Part shown: positions 26,815 through 36,827 of the stretch, in pieces
Layout of the letters: each line of letters starts with the position of its first letter
How positions within the stretch are numbered: position 1 is the first letter of the stretch
Assembly (NCBI RefSeq): GCF_902506655.1
Contig: NZ_LR734808.1
Span: forward strand, 2,664,501-2,728,500
From: Marinoscillum sp. 108
Lineage (GTDB): Bacteria; Bacteroidota; Bacteroidia; Cytophagales; Cyclobacteriaceae
DNA length: 64,000 nt
Direction of reading: 5' to 3'
The notes under the pieces: generated by a model
What the model was told of the DNA's origin: nothing
Database searches by the model: none
Seen by the model: the letters and a program-made list of their open reading frames with translations, nothing else
Translations under genes and position numbers: made by a program

Positions 26815-29800
26815 TTATTTGGTTATGTAAACCCATTTCCCGGCGGTTTTCGCCGAGATAGAGGCCTTGTACATGGCTTCTGCCTGTATACCCGGCATAT
26901 AATATTTGCCCGGGTAGGCAGCCGTCACACTTACTTTGAATACTTTCTGACTGTCTCGACTCAAGTCAAAATACGTATAGACCCTGTCGTCACGAATGTC
27001 CTGATAGTCGAAAGCGCTGTATTCACTGGTTTCCTGATCCGTGAGTCGGTCATTTTGGATTTCCCAGCCAGAGGGCAATATGTGCGTAAGGGCTATGTCT
27101 TTCACGCTACCGGCAGCATATTCGTTTTTCACAGTGATCAGTACATCAAAGCTCTGGCCCAATTTCAGGCTATCCGGAGAGAGCGATCTGCCGGATGGAT
27201 CCAGGTAACGGACACTCACGGCCAGGTCAGACTGTGCGACTGGTTCATCGCCGGGCTTTGGAGTGCCAGTGATAGAAAGTGTCACGAAGAAATTGGACTC
27301 GCCTTTGTTGTCAATCTTGAGTGACTGTATGGCGTCAATGGGTAACTCGGATTTGTAAATGGCTTTATCCGAAGACCAGGTGGTGTTTTTTCCGCCATAG
27401 GAAATACCCGCTTTCATGCCTTTTTCTGTTTGGTTGGCAGTGATGTATTTGCTGATTGCCAACAGCGAATAGGCCGTGGTTTGAGTGCTCATCCAGCCGT
27501 CTGCGGACAACCTCTCGGAGATTTCCTGCAAGATTTTATAAGCTTCTGCTTTGCTATCCATGTACACGTAGGTCTCCAGCAGCAGTGCCAGATCCCGCTC
27601 AAAGGAGCCGTAGCTGTAGTAATAGTAGCTATATCCATAGTCTTTTACTTTTGAGCGACCGTAATCCTTCATGAGTGTCTGTGCTGCTTCTTTCTGACCG
27701 ATGATGGCATAGGCAGCAGCAAGTTTATGTACAGACTGAACAGACTTGTCGGAGGTATTTCTGAGCCTGTTCATTGCCCCAATTTCCGGATATCCGGCCA
27801 GTGCCAGAGTGAAAAGCCGATAAGCTTGTATCAGATCAGAGTCCCGATGATCTACAGACTTGCTCCAGTTTCGGGCCTTATTCCTTTGGTAGCTCAAAAT
27901 CTTTTCAATCAGTTCTCCTGGAACGGAGTACCCCTGTTTTTGGGATTCTATCAGAAAATGATAAGCATAGCTCGTTCCCCAGCTGTTGGGATTGTCATAG
28001 CCAGGCCAGTAGCCAAGCCCTCCGGTAGGCACCTGAAATTTAGAAAGTCGTTTGATGGCCGTCTTGATGTTGTTCTCAATTTTCACCTGCTCCTCCACCG
28101 TCAGTTCGGTGATGTTTTTGAGGAAAAGCTGAGGGAATACCGAGGAGACCGTCTGCTCGATGCATCCATGTGGATAGCGGATCAGATAGCTGAGCCTGTG
28201 CTCCAGGTTGATCGGTGGGATGGATGCCACCTCCAGGGTTACTTTGTTGGTGCCCTCCATGCCGAAAAGTTTTCCACCGGGAGTGACTGCCTGGCCTGCT
28301 TCCACGGGAAGTACCTTCACGATGGTTTGTGCGGAGTTGGGTGACCTGGACTCAATGTTGATGTCGTGCCTGGCCGACTCACTGCCCGAGGAGGCGGTGA
28401 TGGTCACTTTACCCGGCCCCAGCTTTTCGGCTACAGCCAGATCAAAATACAGGGTACCATTGGATTCTCTGAGCTCGATGGTCTGTTTATTGGAGCCCCT
28501 GAGGCTGAGTACTCCGGAAGTTTCTACCGTGATGGTGGCGTTTTTGATGTCCTCTTTGTATTTGAATACGTTCACAGGCAGACTCACCAGTTCACCGGGG
28601 CCTACCACGCGTGGCAGTGTGCCCAGTACCATCAGGGGTTTGATGACCGGAGTGCTTTTTTCGGCACTTCCATAAGCACCACCCAGCCCTGCTACCACCA
28701 TGGTTCGCACGGATCCAATGTATTGGGGCATGGTGAAAGTATGTTTTTTAGATTGACCACCCTCCAGATAAAAGGGGCCCATAAACTGAACCACGGGCTT
28801 AAATCGATTTTCCTCCTTCTTTTTGGAGTCGTCCAGACCTCCCTCGCCACCACCAATGGCGAGCAGTCTTTCGAGGCGACCACCATACGCTCCAATCACG
28901 TCATTGTAAAGATCCCAGGTCTTCACGCCTATGGCTTCTTTGCTATAGAAGTGATCCCACGGAGCAGGTGTTTTGAAATTGGTGAGGTCCAGCAGTCCGT
29001 CATCTACTACCGCCAGTGTATAGGCCATAGGCTTTCCATTTTTCTCAGTCACCGTGATCTCCACTGGCTCGTTGGGAGCCAGTTCATTGGCCATTCGGAT
29101 GGTGGGTTCCAGTCGGGTTTCTTTGTCATAGACCTGAATGGAGGCTATCCCATAGAGTCTGATAGGAAGGTCATTGCTGGTCTGACCGTGCGGTTGCAAT
29201 AAGGAGGCATGCAGGTAGACATTGGGTGCCATTTCGGGGGTTGCGTCCACCGTGAAGGAGGTCCATTCCTTTTCGGTTTTGACCCAGAAATTTTGGACTA
29301 CTGAGCTGCCATTTTCTATACTGATGAGTGCCTGCCCTTCATAACTTCCACGCATGGTCACATTGATCTTTTCGCCTACTGCGTACTCAGCTTTGTCGGT
29401 GCTCACTTCCAGCGAAGTAGCGCCGATGGCATTGCCACCCGATGAGCCATACCAGCTGGTATAAAATACCTGACTGGATGAATGTCCGGACACCGGATCC
29501 CTGGCCACGACGATAAACCGCCCCCAGTTGGGGCTTTTGATGGTAAAGTTGATTTTGCCCTTACCTGCGGTGGTGTTGATTTTTTTGGATTCCATCAGTT
29601 CGGCATAGCTGGAGGAAACATAGTTGGTGCTGTAGTCATCCGACTGATCCCACCACCAGCGCCAGTTGAGTTTGTAGATTTTCACCTCCACGCCGGTTCG
29701 GTCTACGGGTTGCCCATTGGCACCAAGTGTGATCAAGTCTACCTGCTGAGGTTTATCGCGCTCGATGCGGCTACCCTGATCTGCTGTGGAGAGGTTCACC

Positions 29801-32313
29801 CCCACAAACGAACTGTAGGGGAGGTAGGTCACAGCTTTGGAGTTGACACTGAAAGCGGCGCCCGGCTCAAATACTTTGGTGTTGAAAATGGCTTTGAGCG
29901 CTCCCGGGGAGTTAGGTTTTGATGGGAGTTGCAAGTTAATGGTGGCATCCCCATTTTGGTCTACTTCACCACTAAATATCTGCTTTGGGTCGTCATGGAA
30001 GTTTTTTCCCGCATCATCAAATTCGTATTGGGCGTAGCCATTAAACGTGGTATTGGTTTCTACCAGTCGCAGCTCGGTCTCGGCCTTCAGGTTGCTCCCG
30101 GTGAGTCCGGTGAGCCATTTGACATTGAGTTTCCCTTTCACGGCCCTGTTTTCATAGGTAATCTGATCGCCCCCCAGATCCAGGTTGATTTTCAGGCGGT
30201 TGGGTTTTACGGTTTCTACTTTTACGGTTTTGGCGAAACTATTATTTCCTACCGACACGGTTGTCCACCAGTTTCCGGTCACATCATCCGGACTTGTTTT
30301 GGTCTGAAAAGTGTAAAGTCCTTTTACGCCCTGTGTGACTACCTGCTTGTCCTTAATGTTGCCACGGGGGTCGCGCAATTCCATGACTACCGGATGATTA
30401 TCGGGGATTTGTTTTTCGGGATCCTCCAGCATGAAACTGAGGAAAATATCGTCTCCGGGACGCCAGACGCCTCTTTCGCCGTAGACCATGCCTTTGATAT
30501 TGCCAATCACCCGGGTGCCGGATACATCAAAATTGCTCAGTGAGAGTGATTCATTGTCTTCCAACCTCAGGTAAGATTTTTGACCCTGAGCTTCTGCAAT
30601 AATAAGAAATGGCCTTCTTTCCGGTTTGATAGTGGCAAAGCCCTGGGCGTCGGTCATGCTGGAGCTCATTTCCTGAAGCTGATAGTCCAGCACTTTGATA
30701 GTGGCCTGGATGGGTTGTGCGTTTGTCATGTTGGTGGCGATCACCTTCATGGTGTTGTCACCTCCTATTTTGGCAATCAGCCCAATATCGGTGGCCAGCA
30801 GGCTGGTGGAAACAAAGCGATTGGAGTTGTAGTAGGAAACGTGGCATGGGTTATCGCGCTCCTTCCAGGTATACCCCTCGGGGTAGCGATAGTCCCAGAG
30901 ATTACCCCATTCGTAAAAGTTGTCATCCTGGTGGATGCTCCATGATTCTTTGTCTGTGGGATTGTCTTGCACTTCAAAGACCTGATCACAGGGATAGTTG
31001 GTGTATTCCGGAAGAAAACCAATTCTGACCTGATACAGGGCCCCTCTTTCGGCTTCAAAAAGGGTAGAAAGATCTAATGTAAACCGGTTCCAACTGCTGA
31101 GGTCTTCGGCCTTGGCGGAAAGGTCGATCTTGCGGCGCATGATTTTTCGACCTACCCGGTTGATCTGATCCTCACCGGAGAGATTATTCACCTGAAAAAA
31201 AGCAGGCATATTGGCTTCAAAAATTTTCACTACTTCCACCTGCACGGCTTTGAGATTGACGGATTCGAAGGGTAGTACCAGCCCGGAAGTAGAGGGTAAA
31301 ATGGTGCCATTTCCTACTAGTCGGAGCTGTGGTTTTTCTGGCTCAAAGGGGATGTAGCTGGTGGTGGTTTTACCCAGGGCCTGCCCTTTGGAGTTTTTGA
31401 TCCCTTCGAAAATCTCCAGCTTTTTGCTGCCGGTCATGTTTTGAGGTACGTACACCTTCACCTGATTACCTTCGATGACCATGCCCGGATTTCGAACACC
31501 TTCGAGATTGATGAGGCCGGCAAGACTCTGGGAAGGATCAAGAGGATCAGAAAAATAGATGGCTACAAAGGGGTCTCCCGAGTTGTCCACCTTGGTAGAA
31601 ATCATGGAAAACACCGCCTGAGAAGGAACTTCTATTCGCAGATCTTCGGATCGTTTCACCCCTATTGGGGCACCGCTGGCTTTGATCTGGATGGTTTTAG
31701 GATCCTTGGTGCGGGTGATCCCTGTCACGGCAAATCGATGGGAGGTCCCGCTGCGATGCTGCCAGGCGATGGGGAGGCTACCTTCCATCTGAATCATTTT
31801 TTCTACCGCTTCGTTTTCGGCAAAGTCTGCGGTGTTCACGGTACCTTCAAACTGGAGCTGATCAGGGGTGGAGGGGTCGGGAGCCAGCATTTCACCGAGG
31901 ATCACTTCAAAGTTTTGCTCGATGATGGAAATTTCGAACTTAAACTGCCCGAGTTCTTTCGGCACTTCTATGAGTGATTGGAGGTTGAGGGTGAATACGA
32001 ATTTTTGCCCTGATTTTAAAGGCGTCTCCGGGGAAATGGTGATGGCGTGCGGGCCGGTTTTCACCAGGGTTCCTTTGATGGACGGGGAAATGGAAAAAAG
32101 GGTGCTGAGCTGCGGGGCATCAGGGATCGGCACGAGATTCGTAAACTGTACGTTGATGTTGTCCTTTTGCGAGATGGTGCCGCTGGTGTAGCCACTGATG
32201 TACTCGCCGAAACGAGCGTCATTGATGATGGTGCCAGATGATCCACTGTTGTCGCCACCGCAGGCAAAGAGGAGGCACAGGAGTGTGAGGAGGGGGATGT
32301 GTTTTATTTTCAT
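26815..32313 (-). CDS. Alpha-2-macroglobulin family lipoprotein
   Basis: Bacterial alpha-2-macroglobulin of 1832 aa, a protease-trapping lipoprotein of the periplasm. The start at 32313 gives a lipoprotein signal peptide with lipobox LLFAC (KIKHIPLLTLLCLLFACGG); an upstream ATG would add 13 residues before it. MG-type beta domains fill most of the N-terminal part (including GERGVWRPGDDIFLSFML). The thioester motif CIEQ lies in YPHGCIEQTVSS, with Cys1384 predicted to form the thioester with the Gln. A helical TED-like domain and a receptor-binding-like domain follow. It is 13 bp upstream of pbpC in one operon. The intact CxEQ points to a type able to link attacking proteases covalently. Confidence 0.96.
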   Translation of the reverse strand: MKIKHIPLLTLLCLLFACGGDNSGSSGTIINDARFGEYISGYTSGTISQKDNINVQFTNLVPIPDAPQLSTLFSISPSIKGTLVKTGPHAITISPETPLKSGQKFVFTLNLQSLIEVPKELGQFKFEISIIEQNFEVILGEMLAPDPSTPDQLQFEGTVNTADFAENEAVEKMIQMEGSLPIAWQHRSGTSHRFAVTGITRTKDPKTIQIKASGAPIGVKRSEDLRIEVPSQAVFSMISTKVDNSGDPFVAIYFSDPLDPSQSLAGLINLEGVRNPGMVIEGNQVKVYVPQNMTGSKKLEIFEGIKNSKGQALGKTTTSYIPFEPEKPQLRLVGNGTILPSTSGLVLPFESVNLKAVQVEVVKIFEANMPAFFQVNNLSGEDQINRVGRKIMRRKIDLSAKAEDLSSWNRFTLDLSTLFEAERGALYQVRIGFLPEYTNYPCDQVFEVQDNPTDKESWSIHQDDNFYEWGNLWDYRYPEGYTWKERDNPCHVSYYNSNRFVSTSLLATDIGLIAKIGGDNTMKVIATNMTNAQPIQATIKVLDYQLQEMSSSMTDAQGFATIKPERRPFLIIAEAQGQKSYLRLEDNESLSLSNFDVSGTRVIGNIKGMVYGERGVWRPGDDIFLSFMLEDPEKQIPDNHPVVMELRDPRGNIKDKQVVTQGVKGLYTFQTKTSPDDVTGNWWTTVSVGNNSFAKTVKVETVKPNRLKINLDLGGDQITYENRAVKGKLNVKWLTGLTGSNLKAETELRLVETNTTFNGYAQYEFDDAGKNFHDDPKQIFSGEVDQNGDATINLQLPSKPNSPGALKAIFNTKVFEPGAAFSVNSKAVTYLPYSSFVGVNLSTADQGSRIERDKPQQVDLITLGANGQPVDRTGVEVKIYKLNWRWWWDQSDDYSTNYVSSSYAELMESKKINTTAGKGKINFTIKSPNWGRFIVVARDPVSGHSSSQVFYTSWYGSSGGNAIGATSLEVSTDKAEYAVGEKINVTMRGSYEGQALISIENGSSVVQNFWVKTEKEWTSFTVDATPEMAPNVYLHASLLQPHGQTSNDLPIRLYGIASIQVYDKETRLEPTIRMANELAPNEPVEITVTEKNGKPMAYTLAVVDDGLLDLTNFKTPAPWDHFYSKEAIGVKTWDLYNDVIGAYGGRLERLLAIGGGEGGLDDSKKKEENRFKPVVQFMGPFYLEGGQSKKHTFTMPQYIGSVRTMVVAGLGGAYGSAEKSTPVIKPLMVLGTLPRVVGPGELVSLPVNVFKYKEDIKNATITVETSGVLSLRGSNKQTIELRESNGTLYFDLAVAEKLGPGKVTITASSGSESARHDINIESRSPNSAQTIVKVLPVEAGQAVTPGGKLFGMEGTNKVTLEVASIPPINLEHRLSYLIRYPHGCIEQTVSSVFPQLFLKNITELTVEEQVKIENNIKTAIKRLSKFQVPTGGLGYWPGYDNPNSWGTSYAYHFLIESQKQGYSVPGELIEKILSYQRNKARNWSKSVDHRDSDLIQAYRLFTLALAGYPEIGAMNRLRNTSDKSVQSVHKLAAAYAIIGQKEAAQTLMKDYGRSKVKDYGYSYYYYSYGSFERDLALLLETYVYMDSKAEAYKILQEISERLSADGWMSTQTTAYSLLAISKYITANQTEKGMKAGISYGGKNTTWSSDKAIYKSELPIDAIQSLKIDNKGESNFFVTLSITGTPKPGDEPVAQSDLAVSVRYLDPSGRSLSPDSLKLGQSFDVLITVKNEYAAGSVKDIALTHILPSGWEIQNDRLTDQETSEYSAFDYQDIRDDRVYTYFDLSRDSQKVFKVSVTAAYPGKYYMPGIQAEAMYKASISAKTAGKWVYITK

Positions 32314-32373
32314 GATTTGGGACTTAAAAAATAACGATGCCATATTAAGCAACCCAACGGAGAAAAGCTGGGG

Positions 32374-33300
32374 TTAAGTGTTATTTTTTAGGAAAGAAAT
32401 ATTCCGTTTGAGGCCTTCGTATTTGGTCCGCTTTACGGCCGATTTCTTAAATACTTTGCTGAAGACTTCCTGGGTCATTTCTTCCCAATCCTGAGCGGAA
32501 AAATCTTCCCAGCCCTGTGGCTGGAAGGCGGGTTCATTGTGAGGTGTGGAGAACCGATTCCAGGGACACACGTCCTGGCAAATATCACACCCGAAAGCCC
32601 AGTTTTCCATTTTACCTTTAAACTCCGGAGGAATGCTCTCTTTGAGTTCGATCGTAAGGTAGGAAATGCATTTGCTCCCGTCTACCACATAAGCCTCTGA
32701 GATGGCATCGGTGGGGCAGGCATCCTGACAGGCGGTACAGGTGCCACAGTAGTCTTTCATAGGACCATCAGGTTCCAACTCTAGATCGATGATGAGCTCC
32801 GCCAGGAAGAAAAAGCTTCCCATCTGCCTGTTGAGTAGGAGGGAGTTTTTGCCAATCCACCCCAGTCCACTTTTAGCGGCCCAGGCCCGCTCGTGTACGG
32901 GCGCCGAGTCTACAAATACTCTTCCCTCCACAGCTCCAATTTTTGCCTGAATCTGATCCATGAAAACCTTCAACTTGTCCTTGATCACATGGTGATAGTC
33001 CTGACCATAGGCGTACTTAGCCAGTTTGTATTTTCCGTCGGTGGCCTGGTCTTTTTCGGGATAGTAGTTGTAGAGGAGAGAGACCACAGACTTAGCACCA
33101 GGCACCAGTTTGGTGGGGTCCAGTCGCTTGTCAAAATGATTTTCCAGATAACCCATTTTTCCCTGATATCCGCGCCTGAGCCACTCTTCCACTTTAGGTG
33201 CTTCACCTTCCAGAAATCCCGCTTTGGAGATTCCACAGAAACTGAAGCCCAGCTCTGTGGCCAGCGATTTGATCAGTGCTGTATGCTGCTGTAGGTTCAT
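32374..33300 (-). CDS. queG: Epoxyqueuosine reductase
   Basis: Reduces epoxyqueuosine to queuosine in tRNA, the last step of the Q34 pathway; an iron-sulfur and cobalamin enzyme. The ATG at 33300 ([13 protein letters not shown]) gives 308 aa, the family length, and overlaps the transporter stop codon as ATGA. The frame continues upstream inside the transporter gene, but that part is a shadow. The two [4Fe-4S] clusters are seen in [16 protein letters not shown] and [33 protein letters not shown] is the conserved DUF1730/catalytic Asp region. Coupling to a BCCT transporter has no obvious functional logic. Confidence 0.96.
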   Translation of the reverse strand: MNLQQHTALIKSLATELGFSFCGISKAGFLEGEAPKVEEWLRRGYQGKMGYLENHFDKRLDPTKLVPGAKSVVSLLYNYYPEKDQATDGKYKLAKYAYGQDYHHVIKDKLKVFMDQIQAKIGAVEGRVFVDSAPVHERAWAAKSGLGWIGKNSLLLNRQMGSFFFLAELIIDLELEPDGPMKDYCGTCTACQDACPTDAISEAYVVDGSKCISYLTIELKESIPPEFKGKMENWAFGCDICQDVCPWNRFSTPHNEPAFQPQGWEDFSAQDWEEMTQEVFSKVFKKSAVKRTKYEGLKRNISFLKNNT

Positions 33301-34799
33301 GATTTGGTAGTGATCATTAGTTGGAGGGCGCCAAGGGAAATGGCGATGACCAGAAACAACGCTGGGAAGCCGCCAAGTACGGAGATCATTTTGATCCCTT
33401 CTATGCCCGAGTAGGAGATCATCATCCAGGCCAGTGTCCCCACGATGGTCCCCCAGATGACCTGAATGAAAACCGGTGATTCCTGATGCTCGGTGGTGAT
33501 TCCTTTGGAGCAAAGATTGCTCATGGCAGAGGTGTTGGAGTCAGCCGCGGTGACATAGGAGATAAAGGTAATCAGTAGAAAAATGATGCTGATCAGGCGG
33601 GTAAAAGGTAAGGATTCAAAGATAGCGTAGATCACATTTTCGGGTCCTTTATCGGTCAGGATTTGAAATAGCGCACCATTACTCAGGGTGTCGAAGTGAA
33701 TGGCCGAACCACTAAAGATCATCATCCAGAGTCCTCCGAAAATAGATGGAAAGACCAGATTGACCAGGATAAACTGACGAACGGTATATCCTTTGCCGAG
33801 CCGACCAAGGAAGAGAGCCGTGATGGGTGCCCAGGCCAGCCAGTTGGCCCAGTTGAAGACGGTCCAGCTCTGAAACCAGCTTTGATCAAGGGCATGGTTC
33901 CAGTTGACGCTGCGGGGAAGAAAATTTTGGACGTAAGCGACCACCGCCGAGCTTCCTGTTTCTAAAATAGGCATGGTGGGGCCGAAGCAGAAAAAGAAAA
34001 TGGCCAGGAGAATAAATGCTTTGATGTTATAGTCGGAAAGCACCCGAATACCTTTCATCAGCCCACTGCTGGCAGAGGCCACGAAAGTGCCTACAATGGT
34101 TATGGTAATGATCAGCGGAAGAAAACTGGAAGGAGGAATACCCAGAAAAAGGCGCAGTCCGCCAGAGATGGTAAGAATGCCTGCTCCCAGGGAAGCTGCC
34201 ATGCCTGCCACCAGTCCGTATAAGCAAATGATATCGGTGAGGTGTCCAATGATTTCGGAGGAGCTTTTGCCGATGAGGGGAAAGAGGGTAGCGCTCACCT
34301 CAAAAGGGCGCTGGAGGTTATAAAAACAATAGGCAAAGACCAGCGCTGCCATGGTATAGATGGCATAGGGGCTTAGGGTCCAGTGAAGGAGCATTGTAGC
34401 CATAGAAAAATTCCGGGCTTCTACGCTGGCTGGGTTGATGTCCAGGCTGGCGGGTGGTTGGTGGAAATGAAAGAGTGGCTCAGCGGTTCCCCAAAACAAA
34501 ATGCCAGTGGCAATGGTGGTACAGAGGGTAATCGAAAACCATTTCCATTTGGAAAGTAGCGGGGTAGCTCCCTTTCCCCCTATTGTGATCCGACCAAATG
34601 GGGAAATGTAAATGACGGCAAGGAGCAAAACGAACAACAAGACACTCCAGCTAAACAGCCAACTGAAGTGTTCCAGAATCCAGGTGTTGATAGACTGAGC
34701 TGCAGCCAGAAACCCCTCTTTATCCAGCAGACTGTAGATCACTGTGCCCGTGAGGAGAATGAGTGGCGGCCAGAATTTAATAGGATTGAGTTGCTGCAT
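33297..34799 (-). CDS. BCCT-family transporter
   Basis: Betaine/carnitine/choline-type sodium- or proton-coupled importer of 500 aa with 12 predicted membrane segments. Characteristic segments are [26 protein letters not shown] (typical GxAEPxxHF of BCCT proteins) and [30 protein letters not shown]; the last contains the Trp-rich substrate-site helix. [13 protein letters not shown] matches the family's FVTSADSG-like region. It probably imports compatible solutes such as glycine betaine, fitting a marine or osmotically variable habitat. It follows the SelW-like gene by 18 bp and overlaps queG by 4 bp. Confidence 0.94.
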   Translation of the reverse strand: MQQLNPIKFWPPLILLTGTVIYSLLDKEGFLAAAQSINTWILEHFSWLFSWSVLLFVLLLAVIYISPFGRITIGGKGATPLLSKWKWFSITLCTTIATGILFWGTAEPLFHFHQPPASLDINPASVEARNFSMATMLLHWTLSPYAIYTMAALVFAYCFYNLQRPFEVSATLFPLIGKSSSEIIGHLTDIICLYGLVAGMAASLGAGILTISGGLRLFLGIPPSSFLPLIITITIVGTFVASASSGLMKGIRVLSDYNIKAFILLAIFFFCFGPTMPILETGSSAVVAYVQNFLPRSVNWNHALDQSWFQSWTVFNWANWLAWAPITALFLGRLGKGYTVRQFILVNLVFPSIFGGLWMMIFSGSAIHFDTLSNGALFQILTDKGPENVIYAIFESLPFTRLISIIFLLITFISYVTAADSNTSAMSNLCSKGITTEHQESPVFIQVIWGTIVGTLAWMMISYSGIEGIKMISVLGGFPALFLVIAISLGALQLMITTKS

Positions 34800-34817
34800 C
34801 AGGCTGCAAACTAAAGA

Positions 34818-35102
34818 TTAATCTGATTTCTTGTCGGAATGGCCAAGGCTTTTGTCTGGTGCGATGTGATCTCTCACAAGTTGCTTCAGTTCGGTGATTT
34901 CCGGGAATCGTCCCATTTCTTTTCTGGAGAAGATCATTGTCTCGTTGGCGTAGATATCAAAAATGCCACCGGTGCCCTGCCTTAGGGTTACTTCGTCTAG
35001 TTCTTCGCTGAAGGTGGTGAGCAGCTCCTGACTCATCCAGTGGGCGCGCATCATCCAGCGACACATTTTACAATAGATGATGGTGACATTTTGCTCGCTC
35101 AT
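34818..35102 (-). CDS. SelW/SelT/SelH-like (Rdx family) protein
   Basis: A 94-aa thioredoxin-like Rdx protein. The N-terminal VTIIYCKMCRWMMRA has the CxxC motif expected after the first strand, with cysteine where selenoprotein W has selenocysteine. VTLRQGTGGIFDIYAN matches the GGxFEV/ID part of the family, and FSRKEMGRFPEITELKQLVRD its C-terminal helix. It is proposed to act in thiol redox chemistry; the precise role is unknown. It is the first gene of the long minus-strand unit continuing with the BCCT transporter and queG. Confidence 0.87.
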   Translation of the reverse strand: MSEQNVTIIYCKMCRWMMRAHWMSQELLTTFSEELDEVTLRQGTGGIFDIYANETMIFSRKEMGRFPEITELKQLVRDHIAPDKSLGHSDKKSD

Positions 35103-35181
35103 GCCTTAAAGGTAAATAGTGAGGCCATATCTGATGGGGTTAGTTGAGGAGAATTCATATCTTTTTGGAAAATTTGAGCGG

Positions 35182-36555
35182 ATGAAATGGACAGAAGATT
35201 TGGTGGCTATTGCCACGGGCGTATTAATTCTTGGGTTTGCCCTGGTGGTATTTGTGATGGCTCCATATGGAAATGCCAGCGAACAGACCATCACCGGGTC
35301 TGTGGAGATAGAGCAGACTACATTGACAAGTCATCTTCATCTCATGACCGCCAAGCTGCAGAAGTGGGAGTATAACCCACTCGATACCTTTGCCGGAAAA
35401 AACTACTGTTGGGGGTTGTTGAGCCTGCTGCTGGTCTTCGCGTCTGTTCTGGGAGGCGGAGCGGTCATGATGGGCACGCCCCTCAAAAAGTTTTTGGGTG
35501 GTTTTGCGCTGGTCTTTTTGGTGGGACTGGTGGCATATGTACTGCAGTCTCAGGTCAGTTTCAAGTCAATCGGTCTGGGTTATGCCCTTTGGGCGATCGT
35601 TCTGGGGATCTTTATCAGCAATACCTTTGGAATACCTGACTGGCTGAGACCCGCTCTAAAGCATGAGCTGTTTATCAAAACCGGTCTGGTCCTGCTGGGA
35701 GCAGAGGTGCTTTTTGGTAAGATCATGGCCATTGGGCTTCCTGGTATTTTCGTGGCCTGGGTGGTCACCCCCATTGTGCTGGTCACCACTTTTTGGTTTG
35801 GCCAGCGGATTCTGAAGATGTCTTCCAAAACCCTGAACATCACCATCAGTGCTGATATGTCTGTTTGTGGCGTGTCTGCGGCCATTGCCACTGCTGCCGC
35901 TTGCAATGCCAAAAAAGAGGAGCTTACAACGGCCATCGGGCTGTCCATGGTTTTCACCTCTGTGATGATGGTGGCTTTGCCCGCCTTTATCAAAGCAGTG
36001 GGGATGCCAGAGGTCCTGGGCGGTGCCTGGCTGGGTGGCACCATAGATGCTACTGGCGCAGTGGTAGCTGCGGGGGCTTTCTTGGGGGATAGAGCGATGA
36101 ATGTAGCTGCTACCATCAAGATGATTCAAAACATCCTCATCGGGGTGATTGCCTTTGCGGTGGCCGTTTACTGGACCACCAAAGTGGATCGTGTGCAGGG
36201 TAAAAAAGTACCCGCATCTGAGATATGGGTCCGCTTTCCTAAGTTTATTCTGGGATTTATCGGAGCCTCCATTTTTTTCTCCCTTCTGCAGGCGACCCTG
36301 AGCCCCGAGTTATCAGAGGCCCTGATCGAAAAGCAGTTGTTTGGGTTTACCAAAGAGATCCGTGGGTGGCTGTTTTGCCTGGCTTTTGTAAGCATTGGGC
36401 TCTCTACCAACTTCAAAGAGCTCCGAAGCCAGTTTTCTGGCGGTAAGCCTCTGATCCTCTACGTCTGTGGTCAATTACTCAATTTGGGGCTCACCTTGCT
36501 CATGGCATGGCTGATGTTCTACAAAGTATTCCCTGAAATTACCTCGGCGATATGA
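35182..36555 (+). CDS. YeiH/UPF0324-family putative transporter, N-terminally extended
   Basis: Polytopic inner-membrane protein of the UPF0324 (YeiH, putative sulfate exporter) family. The ATG at 35182 gives 457 aa; an in-frame ATG at 35119 would add 21 residues. Core family motifs are GLVLLGAEVLFGKI, ISADMSVCGVSAAIATAAACNAKKEEL and GGTIDATGAVVAAGAFLG. Typical members have about 340-350 aa. This one has an additional N-terminal segment with one membrane helix (about 7-27), a hydrophilic stretch of about 40 residues (GSVEIEQTTLTSHLHLMTAKL) and extra helices. A small membrane protein gene overlaps its stop codon. Sulfate export is a suggestion in the family name only. Confidence 0.88.
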   Translation: MKWTEDLVAIATGVLILGFALVVFVMAPYGNASEQTITGSVEIEQTTLTSHLHLMTAKLQKWEYNPLDTFAGKNYCWGLLSLLLVFASVLGGGAVMMGTPLKKFLGGFALVFLVGLVAYVLQSQVSFKSIGLGYALWAIVLGIFISNTFGIPDWLRPALKHELFIKTGLVLLGAEVLFGKIMAIGLPGIFVAWVVTPIVLVTTFWFGQRILKMSSKTLNITISADMSVCGVSAAIATAAACNAKKEELTTAIGLSMVFTSVMMVALPAFIKAVGMPEVLGGAWLGGTIDATGAVVAAGAFLGDRAMNVAATIKMIQNILIGVIAFAVAVYWTTKVDRVQGKKVPASEIWVRFPKFILGFIGASIFFSLLQATLSPELSEALIEKQLFGFTKEIRGWLFCLAFVSIGLSTNFKELRSQFSGGKPLILYVCGQLLNLGLTLLMAWLMFYKVFPEITSAI

Positions 36556-36761
36556 AGCGCGTGATTAGAAACATCGTTTTGTTGGTACTCATACTGGTGG
36601 GGTTGGAGCAGGGAATCGTTTTTTTGAGCCAATACTCAGAAACGTTCAAGGCCCAGCAGCACATCATCAGTGAGGAGCATATGGATCCGGCGGCTTTCTT
36701 CTATACGGAAAGCGAACATGCACTTCGGGCAGAGAAGAAACTGAGGCAGACTTTGAAATAG
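36552..36761 (+). CDS. Small single-helix membrane protein coupled to the YeiH-like gene
   Basis: A 69-aa protein with one hydrophobic N-terminal segment (IRNIVLLVLILVGLEQGIVF) and a polar, charged tail (EEHMDPAAFFYTESEHALRAEKK). Its ATG overlaps the transporter's TGA stop (ATGA), which strongly suggests translational coupling and a real gene. No family is recognised; a small accessory subunit of the transporter is a reasonable guess. Confidence 0.7.
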   Translation: MKRVIRNIVLLVLILVGLEQGIVFLSQYSETFKAQQHIISEEHMDPAAFFYTESEHALRAEKKLRQTLK

Positions 36762-36770
36762 AAAAATAAT

Positions 36771-36797
36771 TGTCACGGATTTCAAACAAGCAGCGTC
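36771..36797 (+). promoter_or_regulatory. ECF41-type promoter of the sigma factor gene
   Basis: TGTCACG (36771-36777), a 16-bp spacer, then CGTC (36794-36797), 30 bp before the ATG at 36828. It fits the published ECF41 consensus TGTCACA-N16-CGTC with one change, and so predicts autoregulation. Confidence 0.82.
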
Positions 36798-36827
36798 ATT
36801 AAACTGGATCAAGGACTTCAGGCAAAG

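Noticed and set aside
28366-29202. Plus-strand open frame of 278 codons inside the alpha-2-macroglobulin gene
   Set aside because: Shadow of the macroglobulin coding strand; no protein motif and no promoter or spacing that suggests a gene.
33301-33513. Upstream extension of queG
   Set aside because: Lies wholly within the BCCT transporter coding sequence; the ATG at 33300 matches the conserved QueG N-terminus and overlaps the transporter stop.
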